Assembly (NCBI RefSeq): GCF_000364445.2
Contig: NZ_CP043538.1
Location: 5,289,447 to 5,353,446, forward strand
Origin: Methylobacterium mesophilicum SR1.6/6
Lineage (GTDB): Bacteria > Pseudomonadota > Alphaproteobacteria > Rhizobiales > Beijerinckiaceae
Length of the DNA stretch: 64,000 nt
Direction of reading: 5' to 3'
The notes below the pieces were generated by a model, which was given only the letters and a program-made list of their open reading frames with translations, searched no databases and was not told the origin of the DNA. Every line of letters begins with the position of its first letter. The first letter of the stretch is position 1. Below, in pieces: positions 19,006-27,182 of the stretch. Made by a program: the position numbers and the translations under genes.

Positions 19006-19587
19006 ATGGTTCGCTCGTCCCACATCGCCGCCGCCGCGCTGCTCGCTGCCCTTCTGGGCGGTTGCGGCGGCGGTGCGGCGCCCCTCACCTTCGATCTCGC
19101 GGCCCTGCCACCCTCCGGGCGGGCGGTGGCCGCCGGGCGGTCCATCGCGGTCTCGGAGCCGGTGGGCATCCAGCCCTTCGAGGCGGACCGGATCATCGTG
19201 CGCGAGCCGGGGGGAGCGCTCTCGTTCCTTGGGGGCGGCCAGTGGGCCGACCGGCTACCGCGGCTGATCCAGACCCGGATCATCCAGAGTCTTGAGAATT
19301 CCGGCCGGCTCCGCTCGGTGAGCCGGCCCGGCGACAAGGTCGTGGCGGATTACCAGCTGATCAGCGAGATCCGCGCCTTCGACGTCCAGGCCGGGACCGG
19401 CGAGGCGGTGGTCGACCTGTCGCTGAAGCTCGTGGCGGACGGCACCGGCAAGGTGGTGGCCGCGCGGATCTTCACGGCCCGCATGCCGGTGGGGAAGATC
19501 GATTCGGGCAACGGCGCCCACGCCCTCGATCAGGCGCTCTCCACCGTGCTGGCGGACGTGGTGCGCTGGGTGAACACCGGGCGCTGA
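19006..19587 (+). CDS. ABC-type transport auxiliary lipoprotein (PqiC-like)
   Basis: 193 residues from ATG 19006 (MVRSSHIAAAALLAALLGGC). Lipobox LLGGC makes Cys20 the likely lipidated residue. The mature part belongs to the ABC_trans_aux/PqiC type of outer-membrane lipoprotein found with MCE operons. It probably replaces MlaA/MlaC as the outer-membrane end of this Mla system; no mlaC is in the cluster. An earlier start at 18907 would put 33 non-conserved residues before the signal and is rejected. Confidence 0.83.
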   Translation: MVRSSHIAAAALLAALLGGCGGGAAPLTFDLAALPPSGRAVAAGRSIAVSEPVGIQPFEADRIIVREPGGALSFLGGGQWADRLPRLIQTRIIQSLENSGRLRSVSRPGDKVVADYQLISEIRAFDVQAGTGEAVVDLSLKLVADGTGKVVAARIFTARMPVGKIDSGNGAHALDQALSTVLADVVRWVNTGR

Positions 19588-19594
19588 GGGCGCC

Positions 19595-20221
19595 TCACTC
19601 CATCACCGCGGCCTTCATGATCACCACCATGGTGGCCCGGGCCGGTCCCTCGGTGCAGCGCACGAGGTGGGGGCGGTCACAGCGGTAGCGCAGGGTCTCG
19701 CCGGCCCGCGCCCGCTGCACGGTGCCGCCGATCTCGACCTCGAAGGCCCCCTCCGAGACGGACAGCGATTCCACCGAGCCGCGCTGGTGCGGGTCGGAGT
19801 CGAGGACGCCGCCCGGATCGGCCGTGACCTCGTACCATTGCAGCCACTCGATCGTCTTGAGCCACCCGATGATCGCCAGCCGTACCTTGCCGTCCTCGGA
19901 AACGAGGATCGGCGTGTCCGCCCGCGAGGTCTTCTCGATGAAGGGCTCCTCGTCGCCCGCAGCCAGCACCCGCTCGATCGACACGTCCAGCGCCTGCGAC
20001 AGCCGCCAGATCGTCGCCAGCGTCGGATTGGTCTCGTTGCGCTCGATCTGGCTGATGATCGACTTGGCCACGCCCGACTGCTCGGCGAGTTCCGAGAGCG
20101 ACAGATTGTAGGCCTTGCGCAATCGCTGGATGGTCTTGCCGAGCTGGCCGGAGAGCACCTGCGCGCCGGTCAGCAGGTCGCGCCCGCGCGCCCGGTCGGG
20201 CCGTTCCGCCTGATCCTGCAT
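19595..20221 (-). CDS. XRE family regulator with C-terminal cupin domain
   Basis: 208 residues. The helix-turn-helix is at about 30-84 (LSLSELAEQSGVAKSIISQI) and a small cupin effector-binding domain at about 130-205. I prefer the ATG at 20221 over the GTG at 20227 because the AGGCGGA ribosome site is about 9 nt from the ATG but too near the GTG. HTH-cupin proteins of this class sense small metabolites (polyamines, amino acids, sugars). The ligand and targets are unknown. It converges on the Mla lipoprotein (7-bp gap). Confidence 0.85.
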   Translation of the reverse strand: MQDQAERPDRARGRDLLTGAQVLSGQLGKTIQRLRKAYNLSLSELAEQSGVAKSIISQIERNETNPTLATIWRLSQALDVSIERVLAAGDEEPFIEKTSRADTPILVSEDGKVRLAIIGWLKTIEWLQWYEVTADPGGVLDSDPHQRGSVESLSVSEGAFEVEIGGTVQRARAGETLRYRCDRPHLVRCTEGPARATMVVIMKAAVME

Positions 20222-20348
20222 CGTCACCGGTCCGCCTGCGCCGTTCCATTATCCGAACGATCGGTGCGCTTCTTCAAACGCAATCACCGTCCGGTTGCAA
20301 GGCACGCGCGGGACCGAACCACCGAAAGCTCCGCTCCGCGGGCCCTCG

Positions 20349-21158
20349 CTACGGCCAGACCGCGTGGAAGTGGTGGACCGGGCCGTGGCCCGCTCCGATC
20401 GCCAGCTGGTCCGCCGCGGCGAGGGCCGCGGTGAGGTAGCTCTTGGCTTCGACCACGGCCTCCGGCAGCGTCAGGCCCTGGGCGAGGCCCGCCGCCACCG
20501 CGGCCGAGAGGGTGCAACCGGTCCCGTGGGTGTTGGCGGTCGCCATCCGCGGCGCCGCCAGGGTCCGCAGGGCCCCGTCCGCCGTCACGAGATGGTCGAT
20601 GCTCTCGCGCCCGGTTCCGTGACCGCCCTTGATCAGCACCGCGCGGGCGCCGAGCGCCACGAGCCGCCGGGCCTGGGCTACCGCCGTCGCCGCGTCCTCG
20701 GCCACCGCCTCGCCGAGAAGCACCGCCGCCTCCGGCAGGTTGGGGGTGATCAGGTCCGCCCGCGGCAGCAGCCGCGCCCGGAGCACCGCCACCGCGTCGT
20801 CGGCGATCAGCCGGTCGCCGCTTGTGGCGACCATCACGGGGTCGAGGACGATCGGGATCGCGCCGGAATGGCGCGCGAGGCCGTCGGCGACCGCCGCGAT
20901 CACCGCGGTCTGCGACAGCATGCCGATCTTCACGGCCTGCACGGCGAGGTCGGAGAACACGCTGTCGATCTGCCGGCCCACGAAGTCCGGCGGCACGTCG
21001 TGGATGCCCTGGACGCCCGTGGTGTTCTGCGCGGTCAGCGCCGTGATCACGCTGGCGCCGTAGACGCCCAGCGCCGAGAACGTCTTGAGGTCCGCCTGGA
21101 TGCCGGCGCCGCCGCCGGAATCCGAGCCCGCGATGGTCACCGCGACGGGGGCGCTCAT
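20349..21158 (-). CDS. thiD: hydroxymethylpyrimidine/phosphomethylpyrimidine kinase
   Basis: 269 residues, ATG 21158. Ribokinase-fold kinase phosphorylating HMP and HMP-P in thiamine synthesis. N-terminal [17 protein letters not shown] and the anion-hole motif [14 protein letters not shown] near the end are both intact. Its start overlaps the thiE stop by 4 bases (ATGA), implying translational coupling. No TPP riboswitch was recognised upstream of the pair. Confidence 0.94.
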   Translation of the reverse strand: MSAPVAVTIAGSDSGGGAGIQADLKTFSALGVYGASVITALTAQNTTGVQGIHDVPPDFVGRQIDSVFSDLAVQAVKIGMLSQTAVIAAVADGLARHSGAIPIVLDPVMVATSGDRLIADDAVAVLRARLLPRADLITPNLPEAAVLLGEAVAEDAATAVAQARRLVALGARAVLIKGGHGTGRESIDHLVTADGALRTLAAPRMATANTHGTGCTLSAAVAAGLAQGLTLPEAVVEAKSYLTAALAAADQLAIGAGHGPVHHFHAVWP

Positions 21159-21865
21159 CGGGCGCCCGCCCGCTCCGCCAGGGCCGCATCGATGCGCGCG
21201 CGCAGGTCCCGGGCGCGCTGGCGGACCGGCTCCGCGCCGAACAGGGCGGTGATCACCGCGACGCCATCCGCCCCGGCGGCGATCACCGCAGCGGCGTTGT
21301 CCGCGCCGATGCCCGCGATGGCGCCGAGCGGCAGGTCCGCACCCCGGGCGAGGCGGGCCCGGAACGCGATGCTGGCGAAGCCTTCGAGCCCGACCGGCGG
21401 GTCCGGGTTGTCCTTGCTGGTGGTGGCGAAGACCCCACCGATGCAGGCGTAGTCGACGGGCAGCCGGTACAGCTCGTCGGCCTGGGCGGCCTTCTTCAGG
21501 GTGAGGCCGATGATCGCGCCCTCCCCCAGGAGGCGGCGCGCGTCGGCGGGGTGGAGGTCGCTCTGTCCGAGATGCACGCCGTCGGCGTCCGCCGCGAGGG
21601 CGAGGTCGATGCGGTCGTTGACGAGCACCGGTACCCGGCCGCGCACGGCCTCGCGGATCGCCCGGATCCGCGCCAGGGCGGCCCGGGCGTCCGGGATGTC
21701 CTTCTCGCGGTACTGGAGGAGTGTGCAGCCCCCCGCCACCGCCTCGGCACCGAGCTCCGCCAGCCGCGTCCCGTCGCCGCCGCAGACGCCGACGTCGAGG
21801 AGGCCGTAGAGTCGCAGGTCGACCGCCCGGCTTCCGGTCGCCGGAGAACGCGCGCTGGCTGGCAT
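21155..21865 (-). CDS. thiE: thiamine-phosphate synthase
   Basis: 236 residues, ATG 21865. Couples HMP-PP with the thiazole phosphate to give thiamine monophosphate. Family motifs visible: [26 protein letters not shown] and [12 protein letters not shown]. It is the first gene of a thiE-thiD operon and is divergent from the NAD regulator. Confidence 0.92.
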   Translation of the reverse strand: MPASARSPATGSRAVDLRLYGLLDVGVCGGDGTRLAELGAEAVAGGCTLLQYREKDIPDARAALARIRAIREAVRGRVPVLVNDRIDLALAADADGVHLGQSDLHPADARRLLGEGAIIGLTLKKAAQADELYRLPVDYACIGGVFATTSKDNPDPPVGLEGFASIAFRARLARGADLPLGAIAGIGADNAAAVIAAGADGVAVITALFGAEPVRQRARDLRARIDAALAERAGAR

Positions 21866-22028
21866 CGCTGTGGCTGGATCCCCGCCCCGTCCGGCACCGT
21901 GCCGGCCCGTCTGGGCGCTTCTGTTTGGGCAGCCCCCGCGGGCTTGGCAAGCATTCCTGTCGCGCGTCGCGGTCCAGCATCGCGGATCGGCGCCGTCATA
22001 CGGCGGCGTTGACGCGCGGAGATCCTGT

Positions 22029-22046
22029 ACCCCTATAGGTGGGATC
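22029..22046. promoter_or_regulatory. palindromic site upstream of the NadQ-like gene
   Basis: CCTATAGG is a perfect 8-bp palindrome within CCCCTATAGGTGGG, about 55 bp before the NadQ-like start and about 170 bp from thiE. It could be an autoregulatory operator or a -10-like element. This is inference from position and symmetry only. Confidence 0.3.
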
Positions 22047-22095
22047 CGCTCCGGCGTATCCGAGGGGAGAGGTTTTCGAGGGACTTCGAGGGACG

Positions 22096-23091
22096 ATGAC
22101 GGTTGCCGCGGCGCAGACGGGTGCGCGCGGGGCGCAGGCCCCGCCGGAGCGCTCCTCCGTAGGCCTCGTCGCGGTGATCGTCGCCGCGACGCGGGGGGAA
22201 CCGCGCGCCCTGACGATCCGCGTGCCCGATCAGGCGCCGGGCCGGGGCGACGGCCTGCCGGCCGGGCCCCTGGTCCCCGAGCACGCGACCCTGGAGCGCG
22301 GCCTGCGCGCCTGGGTGGAGCGGCAGACGCACCAGCGCCTCGGCTACGTGGAGCAGCTCTACACCTTCGGCGACCGCGACCGCTCCGGAGCTTCCGACAT
22401 GGCGGCGGTGCACTCCCTGTCGGTGGCCTATCTGGCCCTGGTCCGCGAGGAGCGGCCGGCCGGGATCGCCGAGGCGGCGTGGCAGAACTGGTACCGCTAC
22501 CTGCCCTACGAGGATTTCCGGCAGGGGCGTCCGCGCCAGCTCGACGCTATCGAGGCGCATCTCGCCGCCTGGGCGGCCGAGCCCGAGGATTGCGCCGTCC
22601 GAACCCGCCGGCTCGACCGCCTCGGCTTGACCTTCGGGATGAATGGCGGCACCTGGAACGAGGAGCGGGTGCTGGAGCGCTACGAGCTGCTCTTCGAGGC
22701 CGGGCTCATCCCGGAGGCCCGCGGCAACCCGGGCCCGGCCCTGCCGAACGACCCCACCGGCGTGCCCATGGCCTTCGATCACCGGCGGGTGCTCGCCACG
22801 GCGATCGGGCGCCTGCGCGGCAAGATCAAGTACCGCCCGGTGGTGTTCGAGCTGATGCCGCCGGAATTCACCCTGCTCCAGCTCCAGCGCACCGTCGAGG
22901 CGCTCTCGGGCACGCAGCTGCACAAGCAGAATTTTCGCCGCCTCGTGGCGCAGCAAGGGCTGGTGGAGGAGACCGAGAGCGTCACCAGCGGCGCCGCCGG
23001 CCGTCCGGCGCGGCTCGTGCGCTTCCGCAGGGAGGTGCTGCTGGAGCGGCCGGCCCCGGGCCTGCGGCTGCCGTCCCGGCGGGTGGGGTGA
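22096..23091 (+). CDS. NUDIX-winged-helix regulator of NAD metabolism, NadQ/NrtR-like
   Basis: 331 residues from ATG 22096, with GAGGGACG just upstream. The N-terminal NUDIX-related domain runs to about residue 200, without a canonical catalytic GxxxxxE..REUxEE box, as expected for a ligand-sensing version. A winged-helix domain follows (FTLLQLQRTVEALSGTQLHK). This is the layout of NrtR/NadQ repressors, which sense NAD intermediates. In Alphaproteobacteria the type represses de novo NAD genes. None lie here, so targets are elsewhere. Confidence 0.72.
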   Translation: MTVAAAQTGARGAQAPPERSSVGLVAVIVAATRGEPRALTIRVPDQAPGRGDGLPAGPLVPEHATLERGLRAWVERQTHQRLGYVEQLYTFGDRDRSGASDMAAVHSLSVAYLALVREERPAGIAEAAWQNWYRYLPYEDFRQGRPRQLDAIEAHLAAWAAEPEDCAVRTRRLDRLGLTFGMNGGTWNEERVLERYELLFEAGLIPEARGNPGPALPNDPTGVPMAFDHRRVLATAIGRLRGKIKYRPVVFELMPPEFTLLQLQRTVEALSGTQLHKQNFRRLVAQQGLVEETESVTSGAAGRPARLVRFRREVLLERPAPGLRLPSRRVG

Positions 23092-23119
23092 GAGCCGTCC
23101 GGACCCGCCCTTCAGGTGC

Positions 23120-23218
23120 TCAGGGCCGGCGGAGGCGGTAGACCTGCCACGTGAGCATCATGCTCGATGCCATCAGGGCGACATGCAGCAGGGTCTGGAG
23201 AAGCGATCCATCTTGCAT
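23120..23218 (-). CDS. possible tiny membrane protein (32 aa)
   Basis: ATG at 23218, stop at 23120: MQDGSLLQTLLHVALMASSM continuing to YRLRRP. One hydrophobic helix ends in a basic tail, and an AGGA sits about 9 nt before the start. It lies between the NadQ-like and HPP genes. It is short enough to be chance, but helix plus basic tail plus ribosome site is a typical small membrane protein pattern. Confidence 0.35.
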   Translation of the reverse strand: MQDGSLLQTLLHVALMASSMMLTWQVYRLRRP

Positions 23219-23304
23219 CGGCGGGATCCTGCGGACGCGGCGTTGCTCGGCTTCCGCCAGAGGCAACGACCGGGCCAGGATCCGGACCGACAGGAATCAG
23301 GCGC

Positions 23305-24441
23305 CTACGCCGCCGTCTCGGGCGTGGCGAAGGCCTTGGCCGAGAGCAGCCGCATCAGGGTGGCGAGCAGGTCGGTCTGGGTGATGATCCCGAGGATGCT
23401 GCGGTCCTCGGCCGTGACCACGACCGCGTGGGTGTGGCCGTCGGTCAGCGAGCCGATCAGCCCGACCACCGGCTCGTCCGGCGCGGCCGTCCTGGCCTCC
23501 GACATCGCCGACGCGACATCCCGGTCGCCGCGCAGCGTCAGCTCGCGCAGGCCAAGGGTGCCGGCGAGCCGGCCAGTCCCGTCCACCACCGGCAGGGTGC
23601 GGATGTTGTGGGCGAGCAGGAGGTCCCGCGCCCGCTCGGCGGAGCTGTCCAGCGCGACGGTCACCACGTCGCGCGACATCACCGCGCCGCAGGTCAGGGT
23701 GCCCTGCGTGCGCAGGAGCGCATGCGCCTCCACCTGCCGCAGGAGCTGGTCCAGATCCTCCCGGTCGATGTCGAGGGTCTCGTGCAGGGCGAGCAGGGCC
23801 GCGTCGACATCCTCCGGCCTGAAGCCGACCCGGATCGACGGCGGCAAGTCGGCCGTCCCGTGCGTGTTGACCGGCGCCGCCGCCGGCACATGCGGGTAGT
23901 TGCGGCGCGAGATCTTGTGAAACGCGACGCCCAGCGCCACCAGGATCACCGAGTTGATGCAGACCGGGAACAGCGGGAACAGGAACCCGGCCGAGGTGAC
24001 GGCCGGCCCGCCGATCAGCGCCGTCAGGGCGGCCGCGCCTCCGGGCGGATGGAGGCAGCGCGTGAGCGACATCGCCGCGATGGCCAGCGACACGCCGACG
24101 CCGATCGCCACCACCGGGTTCGTGATGAGGTGGGCGGCCAGCACGCCCATGAACGCCGAGATCGTGTTGCCGCCGATGATCGACCAGGGCTGCGCGAGCG
24201 GGCTCGCCGGCACGGCGAACAGCAGGACAGCCGAGGCGCCCATCGGGGCGACGATGAGCGGGATATGGGGGCCTTGACCGAAGAACCAGCCGCAGATCAG
24301 GCCGGTGAGTGTGATGCCGGCCAGCGCGCCCAGGCAGGCGATGAGGCGCTCCCGCAGGGTCGCCCCCGCGAGGATCGGCCTGAACAGCTGAAACCCGGGC
24401 ACCCGGTTGGCTCGGTTCTCTGGGCCAACCGTGTTGGACAT
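23305..24441 (-). CDS. HPP family membrane protein with CBS domain pair
   Basis: 378 residues, ATG 24441. Four to five membrane helices occupy residues 30-175, with the family motif CLHPPGGAAAL at 129-139. A linker and two CBS domains follow (about 250-365, GAVMSRDVVTVALDSSAERA and GIITQTDLLATLM). HPP proteins are proposed anion transporters (a cyanobacterial and plastid relative imports nitrite). The CBS pair probably senses adenine nucleotides. The substrate is not established for this fusion. A palindromic site lies 68 bp upstream. Confidence 0.85.
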   Translation of the reverse strand: MSNTVGPENRANRVPGFQLFRPILAGATLRERLIACLGALAGITLTGLICGWFFGQGPHIPLIVAPMGASAVLLFAVPASPLAQPWSIIGGNTISAFMGVLAAHLITNPVVAIGVGVSLAIAAMSLTRCLHPPGGAAALTALIGGPAVTSAGFLFPLFPVCINSVILVALGVAFHKISRRNYPHVPAAAPVNTHGTADLPPSIRVGFRPEDVDAALLALHETLDIDREDLDQLLRQVEAHALLRTQGTLTCGAVMSRDVVTVALDSSAERARDLLLAHNIRTLPVVDGTGRLAGTLGLRELTLRGDRDVASAMSEARTAAPDEPVVGLIGSLTDGHTHAVVVTAEDRSILGIITQTDLLATLMRLLSAKAFATPETAA

Positions 24442-24508
24442 CCGCGCGCCCTTCGCATGCTCGACCCGCCGACCCCGTCGGCAACCACCGCGGCTGTCGA
24501 CGCGGAGG

Positions 24509-24522
24509 TCTGGTATACCAGA
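24509..24522. promoter_or_regulatory. perfect 14-bp palindrome TCTGGTATACCAGA
   Basis: Lies 68-81 bp upstream of the HPP-CBS start. TGGTATACCA-type palindromes are common operators of GntR/FadR-family repressors. The regulator is unknown; the GntR gene in this window has a different flanking motif (ATTGTATAAAATC). Confidence 0.45.
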
Positions 24523-24664
24523 TGGACGATACGGACCGGGGACGGAATTGCAACAGGTTTAGGCGCTATGCCCGTCAGCGAGGCAGAGCGGGCATGACGC
24601 TTCAGAGGCCGGTGCCGGATGAGCTGTGCGAGCGAGGCGGTTGACGCGCTCCTCGCCGGGTCGC

Positions 24665-25483
24665 CTACCCGTAGGTGTGATCGTCCGCGGGGAACCGGCC
24701 GGCCCGCACCTCCTCCGCGTAGGCCTTCACGGCCCCCTCGATATGGGCGCGGAGCGAGCCGAACTGGCGGACGAATTTCGGCGTCCGCTCCGACAGGCCG
24801 AGCATGTCCTCCAGCACCAGGATCTGCCCGTCGCAGACCGCCGACGCGCCGATGCCGATCGTGGCGGCCGTGACCCGCGGCGAGGTCGCGATCGCCCGCG
24901 CCACCGGCTCGACGATCCCCTCCAGCACGATCGCGAAGGCGCCGGCCTCGGAGATCGCCCGCGCATCCTCCAGGAGGCGGCGCTCGTCGTCGGGCGCCCG
25001 GCCCTGCACCTTGAAGCCGCCCATCGTGTTCACCGCCTGGGGCGTGAGGCCGATATGGCCCATGACCGGCACCCCGCGCTGGACCAGGAACGCCACGGTC
25101 TCGGCGAAGTGCGCGCCGCCCTCCATCTTGATCGCGCCGGCGCCCGTCTCCTTGAGCACCCGGGAGGCGTTGAGGAAGGCCTGCTCGCGGCTCGCCTCGT
25201 AGGAGCCGAACGGCATGTCGACCACCACCAGGGCCTTCGACGTGCCGCGGATCACCGCCTGGGCCTGGAGGATCATCATCTCCAGGGTCACGGGAATCGT
25301 CGACTCCATCCCGTGCATCACCATGCCGAGGGAATCCCCCACGAGGATGAAATCGCAATACGCGTCGACGATCCCCGCCGTGTGGGCGTGGTAGGCCGTG
25401 AGCGCGGTGATCTTGCGCCCCTCGGCCTTGCGTTTGCCGATATCGATCGCCCGGAGCCGGCGGGACTGCACGACCTGCGACAT
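24665..25483 (-). CDS. panB: 3-methyl-2-oxobutanoate hydroxymethyltransferase
   Basis: 272 residues, ATG 25483. First committed step of pantothenate synthesis (ketoisovalerate plus methylene-THF to ketopantoate). The TIM barrel is full length with [13 protein letters not shown] (metal-binding Asp), [20 protein letters not shown] and GHIGLTPQ motifs. panC is not adjacent. It is followed by the HPP gene on the same strand across 223 bp, so separate transcription is likely. Confidence 0.95.
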   Translation of the reverse strand: MSQVVQSRRLRAIDIGKRKAEGRKITALTAYHAHTAGIVDAYCDFILVGDSLGMVMHGMESTIPVTLEMMILQAQAVIRGTSKALVVVDMPFGSYEASREQAFLNASRVLKETGAGAIKMEGGAHFAETVAFLVQRGVPVMGHIGLTPQAVNTMGGFKVQGRAPDDERRLLEDARAISEAGAFAIVLEGIVEPVARAIATSPRVTAATIGIGASAVCDGQILVLEDMLGLSERTPKFVRQFGSLRAHIEGAVKAYAEEVRAGRFPADDHTYG

Positions 25484-25510
25484 GGTTCAGATCCCTTTTG
25501 GCTCGGGCGT

Positions 25511-25620
25511 TTCCCCTCCCCTTGTGGGGAGGGGCGAGGGGTGGGGGTGGTGCAGAAGGCACCGTTACGCTTGATCCTGCACCACCCCCACCTCCAACTC
25601 CTCCCCACAAGGGGGAGGAG
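25511..25620. repeat. long imperfect inverted repeat, GGGGAGGGG/CTCCCC type
   Basis: Between panB and the CXXCW gene. The left arm (25512-25555) and right arm (25577-25619) read as near reverse complements: GGGTGGGGGTGGTGCAG pairs with CTGCACCACCCCCACC, and CCCCTTGTGGGGAGG pairs with CTCCCCACAAGGGGG. It would form a very stable cruciform or RNA hairpin and looks like a dispersed element. Confidence 0.75.
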
Positions 25621-25701
25621 AGAGCCCGGTCCGGTTGTTGAATATCCTCGAGCCTCACATGCGAGCGGGGCGCTTCCTCTTACACCGCCCGGCCGCGCGG
25701 G

Positions 25702-26283
25702 TCAGCGCCCGGCCTGCGGCTCGCTCGCTGCCTTCCAGGCCGGATCGACGCGCAGGTTTGCGGTCTCGTGCTTCTCCTGCCAGCCCTCGACGCCCTCGGG
25801 GAACCAACGCACGCCGGTATAGCCCTTCCGGACGAGGCGCTTGCCGGCATTCCAGCTGCCCCAGCACTCCACGTGGCAGAACACCACCACCGGCTTGGCC
25901 TTGTCGCCCCCGGTCAGCTCCGCGACGCGGTCGTAAAACAGCGCCTCGCGCTCTGGCGCCAGGGGCTCGGCCCCGGCTTCCGGCATCCAGATCGCGCCTG
26001 GAATCGAGGGATGCACCGGCAGCCAGAGCCGGCCTTCGGGGAAGTTCGACGGCTTGCGGTCCGGCGCTGCCACGTCGATCAGCACCGGCTTGTCCGGCCC
26101 GGCCATCAGGGCGGCGACGGCGTCGGCGTCGACCACCGCGGCGCCTTTGAGGGTCGGCGGCGTGTAGCCCTTCGGCGGGCCGGCATAGAGGCCCTCCGGC
26201 TCGGGCACGTTGACCGGGGAATCGGCCGGCGCGGCGGCGAGGCAGAGAAGCGCGGCGCAGGCCGCCGCGATCCGGCCGATCAT
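25702..26283 (-). CDS. PQQ-dependent catabolism-associated CXXCW motif protein (rhodanese-like)
   Basis: 193 residues from ATG 26283 with a signal peptide (MIGRIAAACAALLCLAAAPA), so periplasmic. The rhodanese-like domain carries FCHVECWGSWNAGKR: Cys136-x3-Cys140-Trp141, the hallmark of the family found beside quinoprotein (PQQ) alcohol dehydrogenase systems. Last gene of a three-gene run with a SoxYZ-like carrier and a metallohydrolase. The exact chemistry of the family is not established; a sulfur- or thiol-based relay is proposed. Confidence 0.85.
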   Translation of the reverse strand: MIGRIAAACAALLCLAAAPADSPVNVPEPEGLYAGPPKGYTPPTLKGAAVVDADAVAALMAGPDKPVLIDVAAPDRKPSNFPEGRLWLPVHPSIPGAIWMPEAGAEPLAPEREALFYDRVAELTGGDKAKPVVVFCHVECWGSWNAGKRLVRKGYTGVRWFPEGVEGWQEKHETANLRVDPAWKAASEPQAGR

Positions 26284-26301
26284 GTGGTGCTCCCGCATCG
26301 C

Positions 26302-27141
26302 TCAGTTCGTCGGGCCCGGCGGGTTGAAGCTGTGCTGCCAGCGTCCGCCCTGATTGTCGGAGGCCGCCACCTGGATCGGCTTGCCGTCCGGCTTGAAGGC
26401 GAAGTTGATCACCGGATTCGAGGAGATCGAGATGTCGCCCGTCATGGTGAAGACCTTCTGGTCGCCGGCCGAGACGGTGAGCTTGTCGATGTAGCGCGCC
26501 GGCGTGAAGTCGCGGGTGACCTGGTTCATCTGCATGCCCGAAAAATTCGGGTGGCGGACCATCAGCGTCGCCTCCACGGGCTTGCCGGGCTGGGCGTCGG
26601 CGAACTTCATGCGCATGTCGCCCATGCCCTTCATGGCCTCCTCGTCGCTCATGCCCATGGGGGCCGAGCAGCCGCCGGAGGCCTTCACGAACTGCTTGGC
26701 CTCGTAGAGCTTGCCGTCCTGCGTCTCCACCACGGCATGCATGTCGGTGTAGTTGTTGACCCGCACGCGCAGCTTCAGCTCGGCCGGATCGGCCGCGGGG
26801 CCGAACTCGAACTTGGCGGCGTAGGGCGCCGGGTTGTCGTCGATGATCAGCGAGACCGCCTTGATCTGCCCGTCCTTCGGCATGGTCAGGGTGATCGGCA
26901 CCAGGGCGGCATCTAGCGCCCGGGCCGGCGCGTCGATCTTCACGAGGCTGTCGGTCTGGGCGATCTGGCGATCGCCGAAGATCGACTTGGCGATCTCCTG
27001 CCAGCGGGCCGCCCGCTCCTGATCGGTGTCGGAGGCGCCGGCGGCCTGCGCCGCCACGACCAGGGGGCCGGCCAGGGTCGTCGTCGCCAGGGCGAGGCCG
27101 AGGGCGAGCGTGGGGATGGTCTTGCCGAACCTGTTCATCAT
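26302..27141 (-). CDS. quinoprotein dehydrogenase-associated SoxYZ-like carrier protein
   Basis: 279 residues from ATG 27141 (ribosome site GGGAG), signal peptide to about residue 33. A SoxY-like part carries the swinging-arm motif VKASGGC with Cys158, here internal because a SoxZ-like domain is fused behind it (about 170-279). In SoxYZ the cysteine carries sulfur intermediates; in this fused family the partner is thought to be a PQQ dehydrogenase pathway. Middle gene of the trio, 18 bp before the CXXCW gene. Confidence 0.87.
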   Translation of the reverse strand: MMNRFGKTIPTLALGLALATTTLAGPLVVAAQAAGASDTDQERAARWQEIAKSIFGDRQIAQTDSLVKIDAPARALDAALVPITLTMPKDGQIKAVSLIIDDNPAPYAAKFEFGPAADPAELKLRVRVNNYTDMHAVVETQDGKLYEAKQFVKASGGCSAPMGMSDEEAMKGMGDMRMKFADAQPGKPVEATLMVRHPNFSGMQMNQVTRDFTPARYIDKLTVSAGDQKVFTMTGDISISSNPVINFAFKPDGKPIQVAASDNQGGRWQHSFNPPGPTN

Positions 27142-27182
27142 GGCGTGTCTCCCGATTGGTTCTGATATGGCGACGCGAAACG

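Noticed and set aside
20349..21980. A thiE-thiD fusion protein of 543 residues
   Set aside because: The long frame is the thiD frame left open upstream; thiE is in another frame with its own ATG and a 4-base overlap, so these are two genes.
21866..22000. TPP riboswitch upstream of thiE-thiD
   Set aside because: No CTGAGA or ACCTGATCTGG-like core could be found on the minus strand before thiE.
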